Of a DNA stretch of 64,000 nucleotides, positions 15,559 to 23,422 are shown one piece after another. The DNA is from Phycisphaerae bacterium (GTDB taxonomy: Bacteria; Planctomycetota; Phycisphaerae; UBA1845; PWPN01). The notes beneath the pieces were generated by a model, which had not been told where the DNA came from, ran no database searches, and was given only the letters and a program-made list of their open reading frames with translations. The stretch covers positions 1 through 64,000 of the forward strand of contig JAAXZI010000010.1 in assembly GCA_012719955.1 (NCBI GenBank), given 5' to 3'. The stretch's first letter is position 1; every line of letters begins with the position of its first letter. Position numbers and translations under genes: made by a program.

Positions 15559-15632
15559 TGGCGGCGGTGGGATTCGAACCCACACGCACTCGATCTTGAA
15601 TCGAGCGGCTTTACCAGTTTGCCTACACCGCC
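15559..15632 (-). tRNA. tRNA-Leu(CAA), class I shape
   Basis: 74 nt. Acceptor GGCGGTG/CGCCGCC (one G-T pair) plus A73, D arm GGC-AAACTGGTAAA-GCC, anticodon stem CTCGA/TCGAG with loop TTCAAGA (anticodon CAA), variable loop TGCGT of five bases, and T arm GTGGG-TTCGAAT-CCCAC. It is three bases from the UAG gene. Confidence 0.85.
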
Positions 15633-15642
15633 CCTGCAACAT

Positions 15643-15718
15643 TGCGGCGGGAGGGAGTTGAACCCTCAACACTCCGCTTCTGAAGCGGATACCTCAATGC
15701 CAGTTGGGTTACCGCCGC
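15643..15718 (-). tRNA. tRNA-Leu(CAG), class I shape; first gene of the array
   Basis: 76 nt. Acceptor GCGGCGG/CCGCCGC plus A73, D arm ACC...GGT with a long loop, anticodon stem TCCGC/GCGGA with loop TTCAGAA (anticodon CAG), variable loop GTGTT of five bases, and T arm GAGGG-TTCAACT-CCCTC. It is the promoter-proximal member, since the array reads leftward. No clear -35/-10 pair was identified upstream. Confidence 0.85.
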
Positions 15719-15788
15719 ATGGCACAGACCCTCTCCGTGCCCCGTGCCGACCGCTCAATGCGATCTGCATGGGGAAACCGACTGGGCC

Positions 15789-15836
15789 AAAAAGGAAAAG
15801 TCCCGGTAGCTCTGGCCTTCAGGGCTACCGGGACTT
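15789..15836 (-). terminator. Rho-independent terminator downstream of tag
   Basis: The minus strand carries a 13-bp perfect stem (AAGTCCCGGTAGC / GCTACCGGGACTT, plus-strand 15798-15836) followed by TTTTCCTTTTT. It lies between tag (ends 15995) and the tRNA array, so it should stop tag transcription and separate it from the tRNA genes. Confidence 0.75.
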
Positions 15837-15994
15837 CGCCGTATCAACTTGCTATTACGCGCGCAGCCTATGTAGCCCCTGGTTGAAGGGAACTAAGCAG
15901 CAGGTAATAGCCTAAGAACTTCGTCATGGTGGAGTAACTATACAACATCTGACTGGAGAATCAAGTGAAATCTCGCGAGCTGGCACCAACTGGC

Positions 15995-16576
15995 TCACAG
16001 TTGCTTGCGGCCTGCGACATGCCGAAAACACGTCACCAGATGGTCGTTGACCATGCCCACGGCCTGCATGTAGGCGTAGCAGATGGTCGAGCCGACGAAG
16101 CTGAAGCCGCGCTTCCTGAGGTCTTTGCTCATCGCGTCGGATTCCGGCGTGCGCGCGGGCACCTCGGACATGCTCTTCCAGTGGTTGATCTTCGGCTTGC
16201 CGCCCACGAATGACCAGATGTAGGTATCGAAGGTGCCGAACTCGGCCTGCACGGCCAGGAAGCAACGGGCGTTGTTGATGGCTGACGTGAGCTTGAGCCG
16301 GTTGCGGATGATGCCGGGATCGGCCAGCAGGCTGGTGAGCTTGCGGGGACCGTAGCTCGCCACGCGGACCGGATCAAACCCGTCGAACACCTCACGGTAC
16401 CGCTCGCGCTTGGCCAGGATAGTATCCCAACTCAGCCCGGCCTGAGCGCCTTCCAGAATCAGGAACTCAAACAGACGCCGGTCATCATGGCACGGAACGC
16501 CCCACTCCTCGTCGTGATACTGGATCGACAAGGGGTTCCGCGCCCACGGACATCGTTCTTCCCGTGATTTGCTCAA
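15995..16576 (-). CDS. tag: DNA-3-methyladenine glycosylase I
   Basis: 193 residues, the usual Tag length. It removes 3-methyladenine from alkylated DNA as the first step of base excision repair. The start region reads RCPWARNPLSIQYHDEEWG; Cys9 and His21, together with His179 and Cys183 in the C-terminal NDHLVTCFRH, match the four zinc-snap ligands of the family. Glu42 in LILEGAQAGLSW matches the catalytic/base-recognition Glu. SFVGSTICYAYMQAVGMVNDH is also typical. A monocistronic unit is suggested by the terminator just downstream. Assignment is firm. Confidence 0.95.
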   Translation of the reverse strand: MSKSREERCPWARNPLSIQYHDEEWGVPCHDDRRLFEFLILEGAQAGLSWDTILAKRERYREVFDGFDPVRVASYGPRKLTSLLADPGIIRNRLKLTSAINNARCFLAVQAEFGTFDTYIWSFVGGKPKINHWKSMSEVPARTPESDAMSKDLRKRGFSFVGSTICYAYMQAVGMVNDHLVTCFRHVAGRKQL

Positions 16577-16713
16577 AGTCCACGCGCTCCTGATTATGCC
16601 CGTCAGTCTACCTGAGGCCCTGCTGCTTCGTCGAGCCGAGTTGCCGTCTGCGCGGCCCGTGGTATCCTGCCATCAGAGAAGCCACGTCCCGATCGAGGCC
16701 AGACAGCCTGATG

Positions 16714-17940
16714 TCACGCCTTCGCCTGCCGGGCTGACCTCCACCAGTCATAGCCGATCAGCGCCGCGAGCGTCAGATAACAGGCCGGAACCAGATAGAA
16801 CGCTGTCCCGAGGTTGCCGGTCCTGTCGCCGATATACCCCATCAGCCAGGTGAACGCCCCGCAGCCGGGCACCCCGGCACAGGAGAGCAGGATGAACAGC
16901 ATGGTCGTATCGGTCTCGGGAAGCCGGTCGGCGCAATAGCTCTGCACGCTGGGCCAGAACGGGGCCGTGGCGACACCCGCCAGAAACAGCAACCCGAACA
17001 GCATCCAAAGGTTACTGACCAGCGGGAAGAGCAGCGTCATCAAAGTGCCTGCCAGCGCGGACCAGAAGATGAGGTGCTTCAGGTGGCGCTGGTCAATGAG
17101 ATAACCCCATCCGGTGCGTCCCAGCGCCATGCCTCCCGCGAAACAGGCCGTGCCCACACCACCCGCCCAGGCCGCATCCAGGAAGTTCAGTTGAATGAAA
17201 CTCGCACACCAGAAGGTCAGGCAGAACTCCCCGCCACCCGCGACGAACATGGCCGCGAAGAACAGCCAGAAGCCCCGGGTGCGGAGGCTCTTCACGGTAT
17301 GGCCCCAGACAGTCGTCCAGTGGATCGGCTCGGGATGCTCGGGGTATTTACTCTTTGTGGATTCGATCAGCAGCAGGGCCGCAGCGACAAAGCCTGCAGC
17401 CGCCGTCGCACCCACCACCCAGCGCCAGGATATACCCAGCGAAAGGAGCCCGCCGGACGCCAGCACGGTCACGAGAACCCCCACGGACCAGAAGGAGTGC
17501 GTGAAGTTGAGATAGCGGCCCGACTCGTCCGGGTGCAAGTCCTGAACAAATGGCGTGGCCAGCCCTTCAATGACGCCCTCGCCGAATCCCGCCAGCATCA
17601 GGGCCAGGAACAGGACGCCGTACACAGGTGCCAGCGCACAGATCAGGATGCCGATACCCATCAGGGCCACGGAGGCCCCGAAGGTCTTGCGTTTGCCCCA
17701 ACGCCCGGCGGCAAACCCGCACAACAGCATCGCTGCGATCATCGGGATGGTACGGCCGAAATGCAGCGCCCCGCCTGCGGTCATGCCGCCCTGTTCGAGC
17801 GAGAAACCCAGATCGCGAGCCAGCGACACCAGGGCCACCGGCACCACCACCGACCCGGCCGCGTAGGCGAAGAAGCTGGTGAAGGCAGCGTAGTCATAGC
17901 GCCCGAACGTCATCTTCCGTGACTGGTTCAAGCCCCCCAA
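16714..17940 (-). CDS. MFS transporter, 12 predicted membrane segments
   Basis: 408 residues from a TTG start at 17940, preferred over the ATG nine codons later because AGGAGG sits five bases upstream. The start overlaps the end of the methyltransferase gene by 13 bases, implying translational coupling. The hydrophobic pattern fits about 12 transmembrane helices with a central hydrophilic loop near residues 200-225. Cytoplasmic-loop motifs GRWGKRKTFG (after TM2) and GWGYLIDQRHLK resemble MFS loop 2-3 and 8-9 signatures. Substrate unknown; motifs such as HSFWSVGVL are reminiscent of the sugar-transporter branch, but I would not name a sugar. It is the last gene of a four-gene minus-strand operon starting at 19410. 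Confidence 0.85.
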   Translation of the reverse strand: MGGLNQSRKMTFGRYDYAAFTSFFAYAAGSVVVPVALVSLARDLGFSLEQGGMTAGGALHFGRTIPMIAAMLLCGFAAGRWGKRKTFGASVALMGIGILICALAPVYGVLFLALMLAGFGEGVIEGLATPFVQDLHPDESGRYLNFTHSFWSVGVLVTVLASGGLLSLGISWRWVVGATAAAGFVAAALLLIESTKSKYPEHPEPIHWTTVWGHTVKSLRTRGFWLFFAAMFVAGGGEFCLTFWCASFIQLNFLDAAWAGGVGTACFAGGMALGRTGWGYLIDQRHLKHLIFWSALAGTLMTLLFPLVSNLWMLFGLLFLAGVATAPFWPSVQSYCADRLPETDTTMLFILLSCAGVPGCGAFTWLMGYIGDRTGNLGTAFYLVPACYLTLAALIGYDWWRSARQAKA

Positions 17941-18566
17941 TGTGACCTCCTGGCCGTCATCAGAAACACCGGGAAATCCCGCTCCTCACCACCCTCCACG
18001 GGCTTACGAATCGTGTGAGCGGTCACAGCCCGAACCTCCCTGAAGCCGATCACATCAAACTGACTCTTCAACTGCTCGCGGTCAAAGCCGTGATGCACGC
18101 GGCCCGCCTCGGGCGGATGGAACAGCCCCGGCTCGGTGTCCAGGTCGGCGATGCACAGTGTGCCGCCCGGCCACAGCATCTCGTGAAAGGCCCTCAACAC
18201 CTTGTCCGTGTCGGCGACATGGTGGAGAGTCATGCTGGTGACGATCATGTGGAAGCGTTGGACGGGTATCGGGTCGTGCTCCAGGTCGAGTGGGATGACG
18301 CTCATATTCTGGATGCCGCCCTCGCTGATCTTTTTTCGCAGGACTTCGAGCATCCCCGGCGAACTGTCCGCGCCCGTGACGCTTCGGACATGTGGCAGGA
18401 GAAAAAGGCTGACCAGCCCGGTCCCGCACCCGTAATCCAGCACGTCCATGTCGCTGGCGGGTCTGGCTTCCCGCAGAATCGCCTCCCCGACCGCCCTCAT
18501 CAGGGCGATCCGGGGAGGTGCATCATCCCAGGTGGACGCCTCGTTGTCGAAATAGCTCGTGTTCAT
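17928..18566 (-). CDS. Class I SAM-dependent methyltransferase
   Basis: 212 residues. ATG 18566 is chosen because it forms an ATGA overlap with the stop of the DUF202 gene; a GTG three codons earlier is possible. SAM-binding motif I is VLDYGCGTGLVSLFL, motif II is the acidic GADSS, and PLDLEHDP and SMTLHHVAD follow as in small-molecule and ubiquinone-type methyltransferases. The substrate cannot be told from sequence. The neighbours are membrane proteins and an MFS transporter in the same overlapping operon. Confidence 0.85.
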   Translation of the reverse strand: MNTSYFDNEASTWDDAPPRIALMRAVGEAILREARPASDMDVLDYGCGTGLVSLFLLPHVRSVTGADSSPGMLEVLRKKISEGGIQNMSVIPLDLEHDPIPVQRFHMIVTSMTLHHVADTDKVLRAFHEMLWPGGTLCIADLDTEPGLFHPPEAGRVHHGFDREQLKSQFDVIGFREVRAVTAHTIRKPVEGGEERDFPVFLMTARRSHWGA

Positions 18567-18943
18567 AGTAGCCACACCAGGTATCCGGCCAATCCCAAGC
18601 CCAGAAGGGCCAGCACGGCCGACAGAATTACACCCATAGACGCTGGCTTCGCGCGGGGCATCTCACCTTGATTGAACCGCCGCACGAACCGGAAGTGCTG
18701 AACCGCCGCCAGCACGTTAACCGCTACCCCGAGCAGTATGAGGGTGACTCCCACCCACTCGGACACACCTCCACGGTGCGGCAAGGCCACGCCCCGGCTC
18801 ATGGCCATTTCGCGGAGGAACCAGCCAAAGCGAGCCACGACGAACCCGAAGCCCATCATGGCCAGCCCGGTTCTGATCCAGGCCAGCAAGGTCCGTTCGG
18901 CCGCGAAGGTGATCCGAGGGTCGCGAGTCGGTTCGGTGCTCAT
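18563..18943 (-). CDS. DUF202 (YidH-like) membrane protein
   Basis: 126 residues with three hydrophobic segments. RTLLAWIRTGLAMMGFGFVV is the DUF202 signature, with GVAVNVLAAVQHFRFVRRF in the middle. ATG 18943 is taken because GAGGG lies just upstream; the frame opens four codons earlier at a TTG. Function of the family is unknown. It starts eight bases after the stop of the upstream membrane gene and overlaps the methyltransferase start by ATGA, so it is firmly in the operon. Confidence 0.85.
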   Translation of the reverse strand: MSTEPTRDPRITFAAERTLLAWIRTGLAMMGFGFVVARFGWFLREMAMSRGVALPHRGGVSEWVGVTLILLGVAVNVLAAVQHFRFVRRFNQGEMPRAKPASMGVILSAVLALLGLGLAGYLVWLL

Positions 18944-18951
18944 ACCGTCCC

Positions 18952-19410
18952 TCAATCAACTTTACTGTCACCTGCTCGAAGGACGGCAGCAGGAGGTGAT
19001 CGATCGGTCAGCACCGCTCTCTTACCGAACATCTCCCAACTCCACACAATGAGGATGGCGCTGGCAAGGAACAGCCCCAGAGCAAGCCAATACCCATGCT
19101 GGACCTTCCAGCACAGCCAGGTTGCCGCTCCCCAGGTGTGGCCGAGGACAATGGCGATAGAGACCACCATCGCCGCCAGACGAGGCAGTACCAGGATGAG
19201 GCTGCCAAACAACACGATCCACACGGCGATGCCCGCCTCGAAGGCGAGGGGATGCTGCTGAAGCAGCCAGTTGAAGAGTGGATTACCCTCATTGGAATCC
19301 GCGTAATGACCGGACCAGTACAACGAAGACTGGCCTGCCAGCGTGATGGTCTGATCCAAGAGGCACAATGCCAGCGGGGGAACACACAGCAGCAGTTTTC
19401 GCTTCGTCAT
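18952..19410 (-). CDS. Integral membrane protein of unknown function
   Basis: 152 residues with four or five hydrophobic segments (residues 5-25, 60-80, 80-98, 103-128). The loop YWSGHYADSNEGNPLFNWLL after the first segment is the only distinctive motif; it recalls small planctomycete DUF5658-type proteins, but I cannot name a family with confidence. It is the first gene of the operon that runs through DUF202, the methyltransferase and the MFS transporter. Confidence 0.7.
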   Translation of the reverse strand: MTKRKLLLCVPPLALCLLDQTITLAGQSSLYWSGHYADSNEGNPLFNWLLQQHPLAFEAGIAVWIVLFGSLILVLPRLAAMVVSIAIVLGHTWGAATWLCWKVQHGYWLALGLFLASAILIVWSWEMFGKRAVLTDRSPPAAVLRAGDSKVD

Positions 19411-19545
19411 GTCAACACGTCCGGTCTCAAGGATATTCTCGGTAGCCAGAACCAGTTTACCCCGATATGGGATCAGGTCACAGCCCTATTTCTTATCCGG
19501 CTTCCCAACGCGTAGAATATCCTCTGATTTGGGGGGTTCAGACTG

Positions 19546-20253
19546 ATGAACGAAACGATTGTGACGGACATCCCTTTTAATCTCGACCTGCCCGGCCTGC
19601 TCAAGAAGCTGCGGATCGACGGACGACCTGAGTACGCCGAACGCTGCACCCGCCTGGCGCGGCAGGCCGCTGGTCTGGCCCGGCCCCGGGCGGCGTACCG
19701 GCTGGCTTACGTTGAAGCCAAAGGCGAAAACACCGTCGTAGTGGATGGCGTCACCCTGACCAGCCGTGTGCTTCGGGTGAACCTGGGGGACGTGCATCGT
19801 GTCTTCCCCTTCGTCGCCACGTGTGGGGCGGAACTGGATGCCTGGTCGAAGTCCATCGACGACATGTTGGAGGGCTTCTGGGCGGATGCGATCATGGAGG
19901 AAGCCCTGCGCGCCGCCTTCGACGCCCTGTCGGCTGATCTTGTGCGGCGGTATGACCTGGGCCAGACGGCGATGATGAATCCGGGGTCGCTGGCGGACTG
20001 GCCTATCGAGCAGCAGGCCGAATTGTTCCGCATTCTCGGCGGGGTAAACGAGCAGATCGGCGTGAAGCTCACCGACAGCTTCCTCATGGTCCCGATTAAA
20101 AGCGTCTCGGGGCTTCGCTTCCCCACAGAAACCAAGTACGAAAACTGCCAGCTTTGCCCGCGTGACCCGTGCCCGAACCGGCGCGCGCCGTATGATGCCG
20201 GGCTGTATGAGCGGCAATATTCGCCCGCGAAGTCCAAACCATCTTCTCAATAA
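19546..20253 (+). CDS. Methionine synthase activation-domain-like protein, stand-alone
   Basis: 235 residues, start ATG preceded by GGGGGG. The middle resembles the vitamin B12-dependent methionine synthase activation (reactivation) domain: FPFVATCGAEL, then MNPGSLADWPIEQQAELFRI, and VKLTDSFLMVPIKSVSGL. The C-terminus carries a Cys cluster, CQLCPRDPCPNRRAP, as found in stand-alone homologues of this domain that serve corrinoid enzymes. Role inferred: binding or reactivating a corrinoid methyltransferase. The neighbours give no partner, and no methionine synthase or corrinoid protein is in the window. Confidence 0.75.
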   Translation: MNETIVTDIPFNLDLPGLLKKLRIDGRPEYAERCTRLARQAAGLARPRAAYRLAYVEAKGENTVVVDGVTLTSRVLRVNLGDVHRVFPFVATCGAELDAWSKSIDDMLEGFWADAIMEEALRAAFDALSADLVRRYDLGQTAMMNPGSLADWPIEQQAELFRILGGVNEQIGVKLTDSFLMVPIKSVSGLRFPTETKYENCQLCPRDPCPNRRAPYDAGLYERQYSPAKSKPSSQ

Positions 20254-20349
20254 TGGTTCCTGCCTGAGTCACGCTGCAACAGGTTGTCCACGCGAAGTCG
20301 GAACGTCCCCACTTTCCTTGTCTGGCCGTTCCCGTACACTGTTGCCCGC

Positions 20350-20601
20350 ATGGACTTGTTCTATTGGCTCGCCATCTTGTGCAGCACCGCACTTCTGTGG
20401 TCACTGGCCGTGCTGGTGAACCGCCGGAATGTGCGGACGCATAATCGCAACGGAGACCCCGACTCCGACCTGATCGTCTTTGTTGAGCCGGTTCGCTGGT
20501 TGTTCATCATCTGGGGTTTCGCGCCCTTCTGCCGGGGGTTGCGCCTGGCCGGGTCCAACGCCCAGGTTCGGCTTTTTCGCTGGAGCAGGGTCACAGGATA
20601 A
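20350..20601 (+). CDS. Small membrane protein, hypothetical
   Basis: 83 residues from ATG 20350; the frame opens earlier at a TTG (20284), but the hydrophobic N-terminus begins at the ATG (MDLFYWLAILCSTALLW). A second hydrophobic stretch, VRWLFIIWGFAPF, follows a charged loop rich in Arg, Asn and Asp. No family is recognised, and no strong ribosome-binding site is visible. Confidence 0.5.
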   Translation: MDLFYWLAILCSTALLWSLAVLVNRRNVRTHNRNGDPDSDLIVFVEPVRWLFIIWGFAPFCRGLRLAGSNAQVRLFRWSRVTG

Positions 20602-20611
20602 CCTCGCGGCG

Positions 20612-20935
20612 TCAGTCGTCCCGATGCAGGCTATCCACTTCACGTCCGCAACGCAACACGGCGCTGGCACCGCCTAGAGCTGAGGTCCTGCTGCTGCGAT
20701 CCTCACATAGCCCAGCCAAACCGCACTCAGGACAAACGCCCGACACGTTGCCGGTCAAGTCATAGCCGCACCCTCGGCACAGCGAGCCGGTCTGGAGCAC
20801 CACCTGCCGGACGAACGAGCGGATCACCCACAGCACGGCCAGCCTGACGACCACCCAGGTGCCCATGATCGCGACGGCCATAAGCAGGAGGTAGCCCAGG
20901 CTCTCGCCGTTCTGCCAGCGTTCCCATGCACACAT
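20612..20935 (-). CDS. Membrane protein with planctomycete-type zinc ribbon
   Basis: 107 residues from ATG 20935, which overlaps the stop of the upstream gene as TGATG. One or two membrane segments (LLLMAVAIMGTWVVVRLAVLW) are followed by CRGCGYDLTGNVSGVCPECG, the four-Cys zinc ribbon found repeatedly in planctomycete membrane proteins. Function unknown. It is translationally coupled to the next membrane gene upstream. Confidence 0.75.
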   Translation of the reverse strand: MCAWERWQNGESLGYLLLMAVAIMGTWVVVRLAVLWVIRSFVRQVVLQTGSLCRGCGYDLTGNVSGVCPECGLAGLCEDRSSRTSALGGASAVLRCGREVDSLHRDD

Positions 20936-21219
20936 CACCACCGCGATAACGCCAGCCCTTCCAGCATGGCACGCCGGACCCGCTGTTCCGAGAACGAGAG
21001 CCAGACCATGATGGCCAGGAAGACCACCAGGCTCAGCACCGCTTTGGCGACATAGATGGTGTAGCTCACCATCCCCCGGCCCGGCACGACCATGACATGG
21101 GTCTGGCTTAACAACTCGGGGGGGCCGTAGCTGATCGCCGTGAACAATGCGGTGACGGTGAACAGTGCGAGCAACCGCCAGGGACCAGGCCGACGGTCAA
21201 TGACCTTCACCCGAGCCAT
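20935..21219 (-). CDS. Small membrane protein, hypothetical
   Basis: 94 residues from ATG 21219, chosen because AAGGAG lies seven bases upstream; the frame itself opens farther up at a TTG inside the small zinc-ribbon gene. Two hydrophobic segments (LLALFTVTALFTAISYG and AKAVLSLVVFLAIMVWL) flank a loop with VVPGRGMVSYTIY. No family known. It is paired with the zinc-ribbon membrane gene through a TGATG overlap. Confidence 0.65.
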   Translation of the reverse strand: MARVKVIDRRPGPWRLLALFTVTALFTAISYGPPELLSQTHVMVVPGRGMVSYTIYVAKAVLSLVVFLAIMVWLSFSEQRVRRAMLEGLALSRW

Positions 21220-21229
21220 CCGCCACTCC

Positions 21230-21331
21230 TTACATTCTCTCACCGCACTCAGGGCACCTCGGTTCGCCAATCCCGCGCAGAATGCAGCCGCATTTACGGC
21301 AGCGGGTTTCTGGGCAGCTTGACCGAAACAT
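21230..21331 (-). CDS. 33-residue zinc-ribbon microprotein
   Basis: ATG 21331 to TAA 21230 encodes MFRSSCPETRCRKCGC...RCPECGERM. It has two CxxC pairs about 13 residues apart (CRKCG and CPECG), a complete minimal zinc ribbon matching the one in the neighbouring membrane protein. The ATG of the next gene lies about 10 bases after its stop, with AAGGAG starting at the stop codon, so the two look coupled. It may be a small regulator or a detached zinc-ribbon domain; it is too short for family assignment. Confidence 0.55.
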   Translation of the reverse strand: MFRSSCPETRCRKCGCILRGIGEPRCPECGERM

Positions 21332-21463
21332 GCGTCGATTAAGTCAGTGTACCATAAACCAACAACGCCGATGGAGTCGGTGATCGCAATGACGATGAGG
21401 GTGGCCTCGTCGCCGCATTTCGGACAGATGAGGTCGAACGGGTCAACAGGATGGACATATCCC

Positions 21464-21847
21464 TCAGCCTACACGACCTTCTCCCCCGTGAAGCTCCCGA
21501 GCGCGCTGCACGAACCGCAGGAAGGGCAGGCGATACCCGCAATCTGGGCAATACTTGTCCCGCTCAACGGCCGGGCTCTTCAACTCTCGCACCAGCCGCA
21601 TACTTGGGAAACCGACCCGTGTCCTTGGTGGCAGGCCGAAGTACACGGGATCGTACTGGCTGAACTCGATGTCGCAGATGTTGCAGAGGACCACATGCAG
21701 TCCGGGGAACACCTCGTACTCCGCGTACGTATGCTTGCCCTCCCGGAAGTGGTCAAGTTCTCCTGGGCAGGTACCGCACACATGGCACGGGGCCACCTCC
21801 CGGACCTCAAGGGGCTGGTAACAGAGAGGGCAGTGTGTCTCGTTCAT
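21464..21847 (-). CDS. Multi-zinc-ribbon protein, hypothetical
   Basis: 127 residues with three CxxC-containing modules: CPLCYQPLEV with CHVCGTCPGEL at the N-terminus, CNICDIEF in the middle and YCPDCGYRLPF near the end. The pattern suggests one or two zinc-binding folds. The start ATG overlaps the stop of the upstream gene (ATGA), so they form a pair. No enzymatic motif is seen. Confidence 0.7.
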   Translation of the reverse strand: MNETHCPLCYQPLEVREVAPCHVCGTCPGELDHFREGKHTYAEYEVFPGLHVVLCNICDIEFSQYDPVYFGLPPRTRVGFPSMRLVRELKSPAVERDKYCPDCGYRLPFLRFVQRARELHGGEGRVG

Positions 21848-22215
21848 GATTTCGTCAGCGTCCAGGTGTCCCCGTAGGAATTATTGGCAATTCCCCACCC
21901 CATCGGGAAAGTGCCTTTCCGATGGCCCGGAAACTCCTCATGGATTCGAGCGGAGTAGGTGGCGATGAGACGCTCAAGCTTCCCCGCTATAGCCCACCGA
22001 TTGGCGACGTGCTCATGGGGAAGGAACATCATCCACCAGCCCCCTTTGCCTTCGTCGTGGTGAAGATCGGTCTGGACCTGTTGCCCCGAAGCTCTCGCTG
22101 GCAGCAGGCAAGCCGAATGGGCGGCGCGAAGCGAGCATTGACCCACTGGGCCAGATTTCGGTAGGTCGCCATTCATGGAGGCTCGCTCTCTGTTGTCCTT
22201 TTGAGATTTGGCCAT
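21844..22215 (-). CDS. Hypothetical protein coupled to the zinc-ribbon gene
   Basis: A 123-residue frame (the start may instead be the Met at residue 14, 22176). The C-terminal half is best supported: GKGGWWMMFLPHEHVANRW and ARIHEEFPGHRKGTFPMGWG read like a folded, conserved domain, and the stop overlaps the next ATG. The N-terminal 50 residues are less convincing. I recognise no family. Confidence 0.5.
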   Translation of the reverse strand: MAKSQKDNRERASMNGDLPKSGPVGQCSLRAAHSACLLPARASGQQVQTDLHHDEGKGGWWMMFLPHEHVANRWAIAGKLERLIATYSARIHEEFPGHRKGTFPMGWGIANNSYGDTWTLTKS

Positions 22216-22303
22216 TTGCGGCCATTTTATCCTGCCGGCCCGGTGCTGGAATAGTGGGCATGTCGTGCTTGCTTTGCCAGCCCTCTGTTGAGAGACTGGT
22301 CAC

Positions 22304-22699
22304 ATGGTCATTCTGAAGGTTATCGCCATCTGGACCATCCTCTTGTTCGTGGCCATCGCCAACGGCACTGTCCGGCAGCTCTTCCTCGTCCCGTACCTGA
22401 GCGATCGCACCGCCCATCAGATCAGCAGCGTCACCGGCTCGGCCCTGGTTCTGCTCGTCACCGTTGCCCTGATTCCCTTTCTCGGGGCCATGAACACCCG
22501 CAGGCTCCTGGGTATCGGTCTGTTCTGGCTGGCCCTGACAGTCGCCTTCGAGTTCACCCTCGGTCACCTGGCGGGTTACTCGTGGGAACAGCTCCTGGCC
22601 GACTATAACCTGTTCCAGGGACGGCTTTGGCTTTTGGTACTGCTGACGGTATTCCTTGCGCCGCTGATCGCGGCGCGAATAAGGGGAACGTGGCGGTAA
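22304..22699 (+). CDS. Integral membrane protein, hypothetical
   Basis: 131 residues with four hydrophobic segments (residues 4-22, 42-64, 70-88, 105-124). The sequence TVRQLFLVPYLSDRTAHQIS after the first helix is the main hydrophilic feature. No family name can be given. It lies upstream of another small membrane protein and the HAD gene on the same strand. Confidence 0.7.
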   Translation: MVILKVIAIWTILLFVAIANGTVRQLFLVPYLSDRTAHQISSVTGSALVLLVTVALIPFLGAMNTRRLLGIGLFWLALTVAFEFTLGHLAGYSWEQLLADYNLFQGRLWLLVLLTVFLAPLIAARIRGTWR

Positions 22700-22897
22700 A
22701 GGCAGTGCCGGTTCTTCCCCCCGTCTCGCCCGGCTGGCACAACTCCCAGTCCCAGCGAAGTGCAAGCTGATGAGCGATGGCCCGAAAGATTGGGCCAGGG
22801 GGCTGGACGTTCCAGCTTGAACACTCGTCGCCGGAAATCCGCGAGGAATAATTCACCGTGGTCTACCGCATCCTTTGGGCAGAACCATGGAGCGACC

Positions 22898-23422
22898 ATG
22901 TTCCTCCGGTCTTGGCGAGTCCTGACTCTCATCCTTGCCGCCCTGAGCATGGGCCTGACGTTTGCCCATGTGCTTGAGCTACCCCCGAAGATGAACTACG
23001 GCGCCCGCCTCTACGCCACGGTCAACAGTACGCTCTACTGGAGATTCGGAACCGTCGGCGCGGTGATCGTGGTTAGTGGGGTACTGACGGCAACCGTGTT
23101 GACGTTCCTGATTCGCAGACAACGGCGGGTCCTCCGATGGACGCTGGCCGGAACACTCTTCTTATCGGCTGCGCTGGCCTCCTGGTGGGCTATCGTCTAC
23201 CCCGTCAACGCCGAGGTACGTCAAGTGTGGTCGCCCCACGAGCCCCCTCAGAACCGAGGTACTCCAATCCCCCTCCCCGAGCCCGTCGTGCAGGCCTGGC
23301 CCCGGTTACACAACCGCTGGGGATATGGGCACGCCACCGGCTTTGTGTTCCACCTGGCCGGGTTCACCGCTCTGGCTGGTTCCCTGGTGATCAGAGAGGA
23401 CATATCCGATGATTCACGATAA
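22898..23422 (+). CDS. DUF1772-like four-helix membrane protein
   Basis: 174 residues from ATG 22898 (GGAG six bases upstream). The longer frame from 22760 adds a hydrophilic Arg-rich stretch that looks non-coding. Four hydrophobic segments, with AHVLELPPKM after the first helix and NRWGYGHATGFVFHLAGF before the last, resemble the DUF1772 (anthrone oxygenase-like) family, though I only infer this. Its end overlaps the start of the HAD phosphatase gene by 14 bases. Confidence 0.65.
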   Translation: MFLRSWRVLTLILAALSMGLTFAHVLELPPKMNYGARLYATVNSTLYWRFGTVGAVIVVSGVLTATVLTFLIRRQRRVLRWTLAGTLFLSAALASWWAIVYPVNAEVRQVWSPHEPPQNRGTPIPLPEPVVQAWPRLHNRWGYGHATGFVFHLAGFTALAGSLVIREDISDDSR

